Assembly (NCBI GenBank): GCA_963556255.1
Contig: OY744616.1
Coordinates: 8,599,770 to 8,663,769, forward strand
Direction: 5' to 3'
Source: Allolobophora icterica
Lineage: Eukaryota > Annelida > Clitellata > Crassiclitellata > Lumbricidae
DNA length: 64,000 nt
Shown: one piece after another, positions 48,129 to 59,883 of the stretch
How the letters are laid out: each line of letters starts with the position of its first letter
Numbering within the stretch: the stretch's first letter is position 1
The notes under the pieces: model-generated
Database searches by the model: none
Seen by the model: only the letters and a program-made list of their open reading frames with translations
What the model was told of the DNA's origin: nothing
Translations under genes and position numbers: made by a program

Positions 48129-49056
48129 TATTATTATTATTATTATTATTCTTTAATTAAGCGCCTGCAAACGCACTGCGCTGTACATGTACATGTTATG
48201 CGATAAATCTTAACTACTAACAATACACGGCGCAAATTACAGCATACAAAGCATGTCTGCCTATGGGACTCTATCTCTGCACCTCTCGCACTCTACGCCA
48301 GATGTTATCCAATGTGCTATCGGCCCCCCCATAGATGTTCCAAGTCAGCAAGTTTACAAGTTTCAACCTCTTCCCGGCTTTTGCAACATCAGTTAAGATT
48401 GGTTACTTCACTTAATTGACAATTCGATTTCATCCTGTGACTATTATCCGATAATGACTTACCTCATTTATGTGGCACTGTTCACTCGTAAATATAGGTT
48501 GTTACATTTTTATTTTTGGATCTTAAAATCTCTCCAAACAAAACAAAACTTCAGTACGAGGTAGTACTACAAATACAGGCAGATGTTGACAAAAGGTCTA
48601 TTGTTAATTAGGTAGAGGAATTCGAAACATGCCAATACCGTTAGAACTACTTGCTGTTGCTGAACTAACTCTTCGCAACGCACTTCTTGGAATTACACCT
48701 CTCGTTTAACATTCGGCAGTCTTAGCAGATCATCATTCAGATCACTCTTTTAGAGTCATCTTGGAAAGGATAATAGTTATATTTTAAGTTCTTCCAGATG
48801 TTCTCCCTTAACACTCTGAATTTTTATTTTAGTTACTGCGTGGGGACCTTGAGCAAGTCTTTCACTCACAATTGCTCAGCGCCACCGATGTTCTGTTGTA
48901 TGGTCGTGTGCACTTCTGAACATTGGAAGAAGGGCAATATCAAATACAGTTTTGTTATCGTATTATTATTTTTTTGCCCCGAGGTATGCAAGCAGGATCA
49001 ACCAGGGACTTCAATATTAATTAATGTAACATACTTAATATACTATTATTAATATA

Positions 49057-49088
<32 letters not shown>

Positions 49089-51251
49089 AATTTAAATAAC
49101 TATTTCAGAGATTCGTATTAACCAAAAATCACAGTTAATTATAAATGCCAATAGAAGTCTCTTTCTAAACGAAAAGGTACTTTACTAATGTATTTGTATG
49201 CAGATCTTCACTTACAAATACGAAGATTATTAAGAATATCCCTTAACTTTACACCGTACTATTTCATAAACTCAAACCAAAAACCGTGCCAACGCATCTG
49301 CTGGCCCGTCTCTTTGGAATGATCTTCCTCCTATGACTCGTTCTCAGATTCTAACTGGACGCATTTCTGCTACTTTTCGCTGTCTTAAGACTTTTCTTTT
49401 CTCACAGATCTATTCGCACGGGGAGCGCCTCTGTTTAGGTTGTTCTGCAAGAGCCGCGCTTTATAAATGCATAAATACAATACATTATAATACAATGCAA
49501 AAACATTTATCCTTCTTAAAATGAAATATCAAGCGCTAATTTGAATGGCTTATTCTTGCAGCCAAACTGCTGGGCAATCACTTTAGCCATCAAAGTATTA
49601 TACCTGTACACCGTGACCTCTTTGCACTCTGGGTAAACCTTCAGGCAAAAGTCTTTCAATTTAGGGCCAAAGCTGCCTGCAACATATGTGCACGCTGTCG
49701 AGCTCGTAATCGGAACCTGAAGGCCAGTGCAGCCGGAGCAGGTCAACACTGTTGTTACTCCGCTGTTGGCATTGAAGACGTCAATCTTGCTGATAGTTCC
49801 AGCGTCGCCACACTAACGAAATAACACGATTTAAAATGACTTCAGCTTTTTTGCACTTGAACCAATACTTAAATTAATGTGAGCTGAAAAAGACAACAGA
49901 GAAGATCTAAACTGCATCGCGTCAAATTGTTCTTATTGTTCCTTTGTTAGGTACACGCAACTTGCTGCTAACGATGACAAAGCCTTACGATGAAAGAGGC
50001 ACGTGTTACCTTGGTCAAGGTATTTTACGACCGTTTAAATAACCGAGCTAAAATTAAGAAGTGAAAAAGGATCTACAATAACAAAAGATTGAGTGCCTTT
50101 AAGGAAACTAAAAAGCGGTCACAGAACTTGCAGATGCGTTTCGATGCTAACAAGTACACATGGGAAATTAGTGTAAAACTGTCACACTTTAAAGTGAGGG
50201 TTAATTTCCAACAACGTACGTTGGAAAATTAGGCGATTTCGCAAATTGGTGCGCAGTAGCTATCCGTAGAATAATAATGATAATGATCGTGATCATGTCA
50301 TTTCTGTCAGCGCTCGTCAGTAGGCTGTTGCCCTGCGCTTGGTTTTCAAGTTGCGCTTTAGAAATTTGGAGATTACGATTGCAATTTCTGTCGGTTCCGC
50401 TCAGTCGCTTATGTTATTTCGTTCTCAACTTTTTTCTAATTGCTTATCCACCATAGGCTGTCTTTCTGCCTTAGACGACTGATCTTCCGGATATTGACCT
50501 GATGATGGCTTTCTTTCGGCGCGCCATCTGTTCGTGCATTTGACACGAAGTGATTAAAGTTATTAAGTATAATGATCATGCTTATGATCATGATCGTTAT
50601 CACAAAAATAATACACGATAGAAATAACAAATAAAAATGATGATGACGACAATGACGGCGACGATGATTGCTGCACCACGGCGAGCCAGGGCAAATGCCC
50701 TGGTAAAAAAAGCCTTTGCCCTGGTCGTTGCCCTGCCAGAATTTTTGCCCTGACCATGATTTGTTCGGGGCATGAATCGCCCCCTGCAGCAGTGGTTACT
50801 TGTATGACTGCCATGGTTACAAAATTTGTCTGGCGCCGCCACTGGATGATGGTGGTCATGATGGTAGTGAAGATGATGTTGATGACAAATTATGAAATCA
50901 AATAAATAAGGCAACCTACTTACTTGGATAAGCCCAAACATTGGTAACACGAGAACAAAGCTATGACCTAGAATATGAAAAGTAATGATTTGCTGCGTAG
51001 TTAATAGAAACTAGGCAGCTATTGTATGGACAGCCTGTGCATTTACGTATTGCTACAGTAAAGCAATCTATGTTTACCGTGCAGGTTGGAAGAGACGCAG
51101 GTATTTTGAGATCGCTGAGCTTTTTCGACACATTGTTACAGTAGCCCCCGCCCTTGGAGTCATTGGAACCAATGTACCCAGCATGAACCTTTGATGGTAA
51201 AATATCAGAGCCCATCAGAACCAACATGGTAACGATGTAGATTGCAAACAT
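47481..51251 (-). CDS. Secreted Cys-rich protein with Thr/Pro mucin-like tail, copy 1
   Basis: Three exons join into 588 nt (195 aa). Exon 1 gives a signal peptide (MFAIYIVTMLVLMGSDILPS, likely cleaved after HA) and a first Cys segment. Exon 2 gives CGDAGTISKIDVF, LTCSGCTGLQVPI, FCLKVYPECKEVTVYR. Exon 3 gives CSCPVVTTQVLTTP and then TTTP repeats, a likely O-glycosylated stalk, ending PPPPITNYN. Phases fit (0, then 2). About ten cysteines would form disulfides outside the cell. I recognise no family. A sister gene at 59,769-62,573 shares the exon structure, splice phases, TATA box position and introns. The 18-bp tail repeat differs in number between the two. Role unknown; a mucus, matrix or defence protein is possible. 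Confidence 0.78.
47939..48150. repeat. (AAT)n microsatellites with a CCCTGAGGGA repeat between
   Basis: TAA/AAT runs at 47,939-48,012 and 48,092-48,150 flank two copies of AAGTCCCTGAGGGA. The GGGGCAAAAAA segment recurs inverted near 48,970 (TTTTTTTGCCCCGAGGTA). All lie in intron 2. Confidence 0.85.
48151..49515. other. Intron 2 of copy 1 with SINE and non-LTR fragments
   Basis: 48,834-48,960 resembles the SINE body (ACTGCGTGGGGACCTTGAGC, CACTCACAATTG), shared with 61,206-61,330 in copy 2. 49,270-49,500 contains the C-terminal end of a CR1-like ORF2 (SLWNDLPP-type region, then MTRSQILTGR, FLFSQIYSHG) ending at TTTATAAATGC. No functional gene. Confidence 0.55.
49604..49812 (-). CDS. Copy 1 exon 2: Cys-rich core
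   Basis: 209 bp; acceptor TTATTTCGTTAG, donor TACAG|GTATAA, phase 0 in and phase 2 out. Without splicing the frame would end 30 codons later (ALDISF), a possible alternative C-terminus. Confidence 0.75.
49813..51056. other. Intron 1 of copy 1 with a GCCCTGG repeat element
   Basis: About 50,670-50,850 is a short diverged relative of hAT element E1: GAGCCAGGGCAAATGCCCTG near the left and CTGGCGCCGCCACTG at the right. A GTAAGT site at about 50,918 hints at a small optional exon (CYQCLGLS) whose frame does not fit the model. Confidence 0.5.
51057..51251 (-). CDS. Copy 1 exon 1: signal peptide and first Cys segment
   Basis: 65 codons from ATG to ACT|GTAGCA, phase 0. The same donor position (ACT|GTAACA) exists in copy 2, whose sequence beyond it quickly hits a stop; this supports the choice over the open read-through seen in copy 1. 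Confidence 0.68.
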
Positions 51252-51334
51252 CTTCGCGGAAATGTACGACTGTATGACGCTCAGATTCCTGTCGTGAAGG
51301 CAGTTAACGCTGGCTATGCCACAAACGGCTGGAA

Positions 51335-51341
51335 ATTTATA
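51335..51341 (-). promoter_or_regulatory. TATA box, copy 1
   Basis: TATAAAT on the minus strand about 85 bp upstream of the ATG. Copy 2 has TATAAAAA at the equivalent place (62,666-62,673). Confidence 0.55.
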
Positions 51342-52034
51342 GAGCCTAGCCTAAAGAATCACACTACATTGACCACACATGTGCGGTTTCTAAGTCAGCA
51401 TTCATTAGAGTGTTACGATTTCACGCATTGATGCCACCAGTTTTCGTGAATAGCCTACACTTTCCAAAATCTTGTCAATCAAAATGTTTGCATCGGAATT
51501 TTGTGCACAGGTGCATCCGGCAAGAACTCAATTATTTTATCCCACGTATTTGTTTAAGCCCCACCTATGAACGTTGTTGCTCTTTCTGAGGATTTCTGCA
51601 TCATTATTGTATTTTACACAGAAAGCTCACACCTGTTTTCAACTCAATTATTTTTCAGTTTAGTTCAAGCAGTAAAGTGTAGGCCCTACTAATGGAAACA
51701 TTAAAGAAATTACCTTGCTTCTGAGTGACTGCACATACGTTTAAAAGCTAAGCCATACTTAATGTCATAACACATTTTACTGTTCAGTAGGCCTATTATT
51801 GGCGTTCTTATTGGACCACACAGATTTGTAATACATTTCGTAATCGAATATAATGATAGTAAATGTGAAATATTTTATTCCATAGTTGATTAAATCAGAC
51901 TCGACACGCATTGGGAAGAAATAATTTTCTCATTCATTTCTAACGCACGCTGCAGTTTTTTTTATTTCCCCTTTTCACTGAATGTTGCTGCATATAATCT
52001 ACTGCATACCATGGGCCTATTATCATCATGAAGA
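51342..52034. other. Upstream of copy 1, no gene seen
   Basis: 51,342-51,560 pairs with 62,675-62,870 upstream of copy 2 (ACGATTTCACGCAT, GTGCACAGGTGCATCCG). The remainder is unique. Confidence 0.5.
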
Positions 52035-52362
52035 CAGAGGCGCGTTTACAGAAAATAGGGCCCTATGCGCAAACATTTTGATGGGCTCTTCTGAACGTGT
52101 TGACCAAGTCTGAATTCTGAAACTCTGGTGGTGTTTAGCCAATCATGTGCAAAAACCCACGAAGTTGAACTTGAAGCCGTTTTTATGAGTGTCATTGACC
52201 CTGTAATTATGATTACTTATAGAAGCTCATTTCAAGAAATGTGAATTATTTGGTTAAATGTTATATTTTATTATTGAAATTTTTTTTTATTCGTTTGGGG
52301 CCCTCCGAGATTCGGGGGCCCTAGGCGCGCGCCTAGTGCGCCTACGTGTAAACGCGCCTCTG
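52035..52362. mobile_element. hAT-type MITE, 328 bp, intact ends
   Basis: Inverted ends CAGAGGCGCGTTTACA and TGTAAACGCGCCTCTG with a perfect 8-bp duplication CATGAAGA (52,027-52,034 and 52,363-52,370). A GGGGCCCT inner motif is present. No coding. The perfect ends and duplication suggest a recent insertion. Confidence 0.92.
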
Positions 52363-52644
52363 CATGAAGATTGCGTTAAACTGGTATTTCTAAGGAAACA
52401 TCGAATATAACTACGAGAGAGCCGACGTTAGAAGAAGATACAGAGACCACTATCAGAAAGAGTAGATAAAAAATAAATGGGGCACAGGGTTCGCATAGAA
52501 AAGGATAGGTAATCAAGTGATGATCTGAATTCCTTAGAGAAAAAGATAAAGGAAAAGACCAAGGAAGAATTTGCAGAAAACCCGCAAGAGACGACTTGAG
52601 GTACTTGGGGATGTCGTGGGTTGCCCGCTGTGCAGACCTGAACG

Positions 52645-53003
<359 letters not shown>

Positions 53004-53499
53004 GTTTAAATTCAAACTGACAAGTACGTAATAAGATTACAAGATATAGTAGTAACAGATAATAAAAGGTGTAACAGGAGTCGAATTTAACTGTATGGCA
53101 GTCTGCAGGGCACCCATCTGTCTTAATTCTTACCTTCCCATCCCTTAATTCTGTTAATTTTACATAAAGATTGAAGCACACAAAGATTTGGAACATTAAA
53201 ACAACATTTACTGGTAGCTCAACAAAGTCATAGTTTGAATATCTTGTGTTTATTATGCAGCTGCTTTGCAGCATTGCGAAAATCAGTGAAATGTTAAATT
53301 TGACTTTTCTAGTGTTCACTATGTGAGTAAACTCTTACCTTCCCAAGTTTCCATGTTCTATTGTTCTTACTAGGTTAGTCAATATTCTTTATATAATCAG
53401 TAATAAAGAATACAACTTTTTGAAACATTTCAGCAAATTATTGTCTAGCGCGTTAACATTGAACAATGTCAAAGTTTGATACTTTTTAATGAAGTGTCT
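53004..53499. other. No gene seen
   Basis: AT-rich unique sequence between the TAG repeat and the transposase-like pseudogene. Confidence 0.4.
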
Positions 53500-54720
53500 G
53501 ACTGCAAAGTTAATGTCCGAGCAGAGTTGATTTGTTGGCATGAGGGAAGGTCTGCCGATGCTTCTCTACCACCTGCAACAGGTACTGTTTCTGCTGCTCC
53601 TGGTTGGTGATGACACTGTTGAACTACTGGACAAGTGCAACACCGCGCTTCGCTGCATCATTCACCACCTTCAACCCTTTGTGCTTCTTCTGACCTTCAG
53701 TGTAGGCCTCATTATTTTCCCATGTGCTGGGATCGTGTATGAGAAAGTCTTGCGGGATGTCAAGAGCAGTGAACAGTGTACTGGTGTGTTGAGACCCGAA
53801 GTCACACAGCTGTTTGTTTTGGATTTCTGCTGCTGTGAGACCAATGCGCCGAGAATGGTCTGGGTGTCCGGTCTTTCTCAGAGCCGCAACTGGCACATTG
53901 GGATCGAAAAACGCAAGCCCTATAAGAACTTCACTCAAGTACCACAAACGACCCAAGAATGACTTAATTGCAGCCTTGGAAATTGCTTCATTTGTCTCCC
54001 CGTAGCTGTAAAAGTCAAGTAGAAGTTTGCAAATCATTCCGTGGGGCTCATGTAGAACTCGCACAGTGTACCATGCCTTAAAATACAGCATGAGCACAAA
54101 CACGCAGAACTCTCAAAGTGCAGATAGTTCACGTGCTGTCAACTTGAATTGCGAGCAGAATATCAATATCTTCAGACTGTAAATGAGCTTTGCCATCCAC
54201 CTGGCCCTGTGAATTGCTCCAGGCGCATGGATATGAACATCTACCGATTCTGCTCCAAGGAATACTAGAGAGAGTTGTAACAGCTCGCGGTAGTCATCTC
54301 TGGGCTGAAACTGGACTAGCTGGTGCTGGATGAATTGGATCAGCTCGTCTCTAATGGGGTTCAGAACCAGTGCAATAGACTGCACTTTCAACCCATTCTC
54401 GTATGATGATCGACCAATTGAGTTCCAGTATTCCCCAAACCGTTTAAACAGCTTGATGTTCGGTCCACTAGCCGGGCCCATCAGCGTTTCAAAAACACTT
54501 TCCCTACAATGAGCTCCATGATATGATGCCTGCATGCTAGGCTTATTAGGTTCTTGCCCATCTTCTTTTCCAACAGTACACAAGCTCCAGCATAGGCTCC
54601 AGTGTTGCTAGCTGTGGTGTCAAATGACATAGTATACATTGAATGCGGTCAGCCAGATTCCATTCTTGAACCAAATTGAACACAGCTGTGTTTTGGTTGC
54701 TGTTCCAACTTCTGGCCTAG
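53500..54720 (-). pseudogene. Degenerate transposase-like gene, intronless
   Basis: On the minus strand the segments read, in order, SFDTTASNTGAYAGACVLLE, MGKNLISLACRHHI, then after a frameshift near 54,530 SVFETLMGPASGPNIKLFKR, HAPGAIHRARWMAKLIYSL, LTARELSAL, a TGA stop, FVLMLYFKAWYT, FLGRLWYLSEVLIGLAFFD, a TAG stop, and YLLQVVEKHRQTFP. The order and spacing are those of a multi-copy intronless protein found in many invertebrate genomes. The FDTTASNTG and CRHH motifs suggest an RNase H-like transposase, which is inference. One frameshift and two stops make it non-functional. Confidence 0.7.
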
Positions 54721-55779
54721 CGATTTATGAGGGAATAGCTGAATTTGTAATATTTTCCACTAGTATATTATCTCTGTAGGCACTCATGCAGCAAAGAGAA
54801 AAGACTATAAATAATGTCTACTGAATGATAACAATACTAATCAGTTAGAAAACAGCCCTGATTCTTAACATGAAATTAAATGAATCACAAAACAATATTT
54901 TATCAACATTGGCAATTTGCGGAACAGACTATTGCTAAGTATCAATTGCTGTATTGAGCTACCAGTAAATATTATTATTTGTTAATGCAACTTTTACCAG
55001 TTACTATGGGTCCCACAATGCAAAATGAGAGGGTGGCACATGAAGAAAATGTAAAACTATTTTTCACATATTGCTGTGTTTCCACCCTACTCTACAAGGT
55101 AGTTTGTCCATTACTGACCACCATCGTATTACATATGGTAATAGGAGAGCCCTAGCAAGCGGGACTCGTACCCAGTCTGGGTCTCCCATTGTGCTCCAAG
55201 ATCTACATATAACTTACTTAACTATTGTTTCTTGTATGTCACTGTTACTCGATGCTCATCACAACTGTTACCCAGCTACTATCGGACGATATATCTGTAT
55301 TTCGTTTTATAGTGAATGGTTTAGTTCTGAACAATAAATTATATGTTTTGTTATGCTATTATGTAAGATTGTGTGGTTGGGATGAACAAAACATTCTTCT
55401 TTGTTATGGAAGGTGTGGTTTTGTGGAACAGAACACACTTCGCTATAATAATGCTTGACCGGTTTTGGTTTGGCCATCAAGCGGTCTTGGTTTGGCCATC
55501 TAGCGGTTTTCATTTGGCCATCTACCAAGTATAGAAGAAAATATCGTAGGCGTTTCTGTGAGCTTGGTAATTTAGATTTTGATCTGACGAGATCTTTTTT
55601 ATGTTAGGCCACCAAGTCTCATTTGTGTAGTTAAGTTTAAAGAACCGCACCATAAACATACAGAACTTAAAATAATTCATGCATTATATAACCATCAATT
55701 TTAATGAAACTTCATAATAATGACGCTTGATAGTCCAGCTAAGTGATGTTTAAATTATTTTTTATAAAAAGCTGAACCG
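54721..55779. other. No gene seen
   Basis: AT-rich. A TTTGGCCATC motif recurs at 55,470-55,520 (TTGGTTTGGCCATCAAGCGG, TTTGGCCATCTAGCGG). No exon structure. Confidence 0.4.
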
Positions 55780-55787
55780 GCCTTAAC

Positions 55788-56646
55788 CAGTCTTGTTGTC
55801 CTCGAGACCAAGGTCTTGGTCTCGAGTGCACTCGAGTTCGTTTTTAAAAGTCTTGGTCTTGGTCTTGAGGTTCAAGTTCTTGGTCTTGGTCTTGGTCTTG
55901 AGGTTCAAGGTCTTGGTCTTGGTCTTGAGGTTCAAAGTCTTGGTCTTGGTCTCGCAAGACCAAGACCAAGACCGGCTGTTAATATGAACATTCATTTAAC
56001 AGAACTCAAGAATTCTGTATCAAGCCTTCTTGCATTATACGACCAATATCTATGAATGGATACAAGTCTTGTTGGTCAGGAAAATCCATTGGCAGCAGCA
56101 ACAGTTATTCTGTATCAGACGGTATGATAAACCATGGGAAGATTTCAAAAGGACTCACTATCTGTACATTTACATCCAGTGCTTGAAAAGCTACTGTGTG
56201 TGTTAGCGACTTCAGCACCTGTAGAATGTATTTTTTCACATGACGGAATTTTATGAGGCCCACCTTCTTGGTCAGAAAATTCTGAGCGAATTGGTTTTTA
56301 TAAAATACAAAAGGTATTCGGTATAAGAGTTTGCATGAAGGACTTTTTAATTCAAATTCGGATTTCTCTGCAGCTTGCATTTAAAGTTAATTTGCTTGAA
56401 TAAAATAAAAGACTCATGTTTTCATTAAAATAGCGAATATTCCGACTTGACAATTTTTAGAAGTCTTGACCTGATTTCGATTTTTGGGTCTTGGTCTTGA
56501 GGTTCAAGGTCTTGGTCTTGGTCTTGGTCTCGAGGTTCAAAGTCTTGGTCTTGGTCTCGAGGTTCAAGGTCCTGGTCTTGGTCTTGGTCTTGAGGTTCAA
56601 GGTCTTGGTCTTGGTCTTGAGGTTTAAGGTCTTGACAACAAGACTG
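55788..56646 (-). mobile_element. hAT-like foldback element, copy C
   Basis: Ends CAGTCTTGTTGTC and GACAACAAGACTG, with a perfect 8-bp duplication GCCTTAAC (55,780-55,787 and 56,647-56,654). Inverted minisatellite arms of GGTCTTGGTCTTGAGGTTCA; the core matches copies A and B (for example CTTGGTCAGAAAATTCTGAG). Confidence 0.92.
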
Positions 56647-56839
56647 GCCTTAACTATAATTACCTCACGACAACCCTCGGAAAAATTGTGTTGACCGACG
56701 AAGAAAAACATTTCATTACATTTTACAAAAGAATAAAAAAATGACGGTGCAAAACGTTTCTTAAATGAATTTTTAGATAAAGGGTTGATTCATGGTAGAT
56801 TTAATGCTCTCCTTTCAAAGATCGATAAAACTGGATTTT

Positions 56840-57296
56840 TTATCGTCGACCAGGTAGAGGCCGCCCGCTAACGGCCAGAACTTTTGACAATGAGACTTTT
56901 AAGTTACTGCAAACTGAAACACCTGATTTCATTCAGCCTACTTTGTGGCCACCTAACATCCCTGATTTAAAGCCGGTAGAGTATAAAATATGGAGTGTCA
57001 TGCAAGAAAAGGTCCAGATATCGAATAAATGATGTCAATGAGTTGCGTCATTGAGTTTTGGAGGCATAGGACGATTTGGATCAGCGCATCATTAAAGTCA
57101 GTCAAGCAGCGGTGTATGCATCTTTGCGCATGCCTGGATGCCCAGGATGTCAATTTGAACTTAAACTTTAAGTGTCTTTATGTTCTCTAATAACTCCTCT
57201 ACCTATACTTAAAATTTCTTTGACATAAACTTATATCTGAGGAAGTTATAGCAAAATATGTAGGGACACGTTTTCTTTATGACTCACCGTGTAGAC
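56840..57296 (+). pseudogene. Mariner/Tc1-type transposase 3' fragment
   Basis: The frame reads FIQPTLWPPNIPDLKPVEYK followed by IWSVMQEKV, matching the last catalytic-acid region of mariner transposases (usual PPNSPDLNPVDYKIW). Frameshifts and stops follow immediately. It ends in an AT-rich tail and GACTCACCGTGTA. Dead fragment; the 5' half is missing. Confidence 0.78.
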
Positions 57297-58599
57297 TTTC
57301 AACGTGTACGAATCTTCGCTTCCCGGCGTCACCAATAGCACGGTTTATTTCACGTTCTTTTCGCACCAGATGCAAAATTAGCATTTTTCGATTGTCGTTA
57401 TTTCTTTGCCTCAGCTCATTACTGGCAAATAACTTTACATGAGCTATCAGTATGATTCAGTAAGTCATGAACGAAACCTCGTTTGTTTACTTACAGAAAT
57501 GCGCGAGAGATTATATACCAATGCAGACCTTCTGATTGTCAAGTTTCATTCGCATGAAGTCAACGTTTTTCATGCGTTTTACATCATTTAGTCTCTCATT
57601 AACTAAGCATTTTTGTGACCCCGTCAGATAGCTATTTAGTTTGGTATGCTTCTGTGAGTCAGTAATATTAGTATATCAATGTTTTTGTTTAAATTACTTA
57701 TATTAGCGACACAACTTTAACATTCATTCTAAATATAAACCTTATGTATAATATCTTATATTCTATCAATTCTTGGTCACATGAACTAGCGACTAAAGTC
57801 CCACGAAGAGACATGAAAAAGTTCGAGGTTGGAAAAAGGCCGAGACTTGAACTTTGGCCTAATCCTGCGGATCGGAAGGCCTTCCTCCAAAACCTGTTTC
57901 ACACTCGTCTTTTCCGGCTAGGCCTACCTGCAGAGGTCAAACTTCTCTCACAGACAAGAGTTCAGTCAGAAGAATTTCAAACCGTATGAATCTGCGCTAT
58001 TGTAGGCCTATGTCATCAATAGGCCGCCTCTTTCACGTTCTTTTGTCACCAAATGCAAAAATGTTACTCCATAGTTTGACTCGGAGTTCAGAGCGATGGG
58101 TGGAACAGTTAGGTGAGCCAAGCGGCGTTTGAAGTAAACAGCAATGGATAAGGACCCTGTTAATGATCTGAACACCGAGTAGAAAGCATTCCTGCTTCAA
58201 GGAGTCAAGGACAATGAGCAGTGCTGCCCAGAGAGTCTGACCGCCCGTCACTCAAGGGCAACTGGCGCCTCTGGGAGGATATGTCAACGCTACTTGCCGC
58301 AATGTTGTGGACATCGCCTCTGAATAGTTCTCTTAAAGAGGAGCTATATAAATCTATGAATGAACGAATACATTGCTTGCGAAACGATTCGAATACGTTG
58401 TGAGAAATAGTTTGGTGCATTATGAGAAATGGATAAGAAATGAAATCTATAAAGCGCTACTCAGAAGCTAAGCGCTGGACGCAGGGCGCCATCCTATTCA
58501 TGAACACTCCGTCGTATCAGTGGGGTTGTCTAAAGATGGTGAAGGAAGTTCCGAGTCCGGTCGCCAGAAAGACCACATGGAGGAGGCAGAGTGGGTTTC
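57297..58599. repeat. Segmental duplication, paired with 63,010-64,000
   Basis: Both share TTCACGTTCTTTTCGCACCA, CATGAGCTATCAGT, TCGAGGTTGGAA and AGACTTGAACTTTGG-like segments with many differences. Open frames (for example PRLELWPNPADRKAF) resemble a retroelement C-terminus but no domain is certain. Confidence 0.6.
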
Positions 58600-59272
58600 G
58601 TTTAAAATAGTTCATTGGATCCGTTTTGGGAGCGTTTTTGACTGTATTTAACGCGAATCATTGGGGTTTGGCCGTCATTTAAAGTCACTTGACAATAAAT
58701 TAATTAATTCGTTTATTCATAGCATTTACATAGCACCTCTGCTGCTCTTCAGGTTATCTATTTAGAGGCGCTCTCAGCCCACACGGCGAAAGAGGAGTGA
58801 AAGGCCTTTATACCGCGTGCGAGAGTCAGCCATTGGCGACCTTTCCAGCGGTTTTAGCATTATTCGCTTACAGGTGAGTTTTTGTTTTTAAGAAAAAATC
58901 ACACTAGCCAATAAGACTAGTGAATATGAAAGTCGCTACGTTAGGTGTCTCGATAATACATGTATCGAAGAATAAGGAAAGTCGCGATTCTCTGACTGAA
59001 ATCAACAAGTTGTCGTCTGCCCCCTGGAAATATCACAGCCTTCAAACCATTTTCGTGTATCATTGCATAGTTGAATTTTCTGGCTGAAAATATTTAAATT
59101 TTCACGCTTAGAAAATTGCATTCTGTAATTGTCCAGGCTTACATTCTGTGCGAATATATTTATTTCATGGGACAGAAATTGCAGAATGTTTTTCACATTT
59201 CAAACATTAGCTATACAACTGAGGAGTTAAATTGCAACATAAATTTTCTAGCCTATCAGACGTTGGCTATGA
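58600..59272. repeat. Interspersed repeat and duplicated 3' flank
   Basis: 58,600-58,905 is the second copy of the 44,870-45,180 repeat; 59,030-59,270 pairs with 47,010-47,250. Confidence 0.55.
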
Positions 59273-59560
59273 ATGCGTGACAGAACTTTCAGTTCCTCGG
59301 GTGGAGAACTTTTAGTTCCTCGGGCTCGCTCCACAATTAGGCAACGCCGGGCTTTCTCTAGGGCCTATAGCTGGGCATCTATTTGGAATGGTCTTCCGTT
59401 AGAGATTCGCCTTCTCCCCAGGGGTAACACATCTGCGTTTTACAAGCTGCTCAAGTCTAATCTCTATTGCCGTGGCTGGGCTGGGAGCGCTTCTGAGTTG
59501 GTTTCTTGAAGGTACGCTATATTAAATTTTATGAATGAATGAATGAATGAATGAGTGAAT
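59273..59560 (+). pseudogene. Non-LTR retrotransposon 3' end
   Basis: The frame reads RARSTIRQRRAFSRA, SIWNGLPLEIRLLPRGN, YKLLKSNLYCRGWAGSASE, the last residues of a CR1-like ORF2, followed by a (GAAT)n tail at 59,533-59,560. Same family as 25,306-26,145. Confidence 0.75.
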
Positions 59561-59768
59561 AAACACAACTGTAGATAAACCAATTGCTCGAATTTAATCC
59601 AGTTTTTTTTAAAGATACCGCATAGACATCGTCTCGGTAGTTTTTCTTATTGTCTGCTTGTGGTAATTCAATTAATATCCTGCCTCTGAGTAGATTTCAC
59701 GAAGAGGCGCTATATCACTCCGGTAGATAGATAGATAGATCATACAGTTAAGAGGTCAAAATCAGGTA

Positions 59769-59883
59769 TTAATAGTAATGGGTTGTCATTGGTGGTGGAG
59801 GAGCAGTGGTGGTCGTTGTAGGGGGTGTAGTCGTTGTGGGGGGTGTAGTGAGTACTTGAGTCGTCACAACCGGACAGCTACAT
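59769..59883 (-). CDS. Copy 2 exon 3: mucin-like tail
   Basis: 115 bp; acceptor TTATTTATTTAG, ending TAC TAT TAA. CSCPVV then shortened Thr/Pro repeats. Confidence 0.75.

Noticed and set aside
50600..50950. Minus-strand frames rich in His/Asp in intron 1 of the Cys-rich gene
   Set aside because: They translate GATGATGAC-type low-complexity sequence and a GCCCTGG repeat; no homologous frame in the sister gene.
53540..53962. Plus-strand open frame of 140 codons
   Set aside because: It is the antisense shadow of the transposase-like pseudogene on the minus strand.
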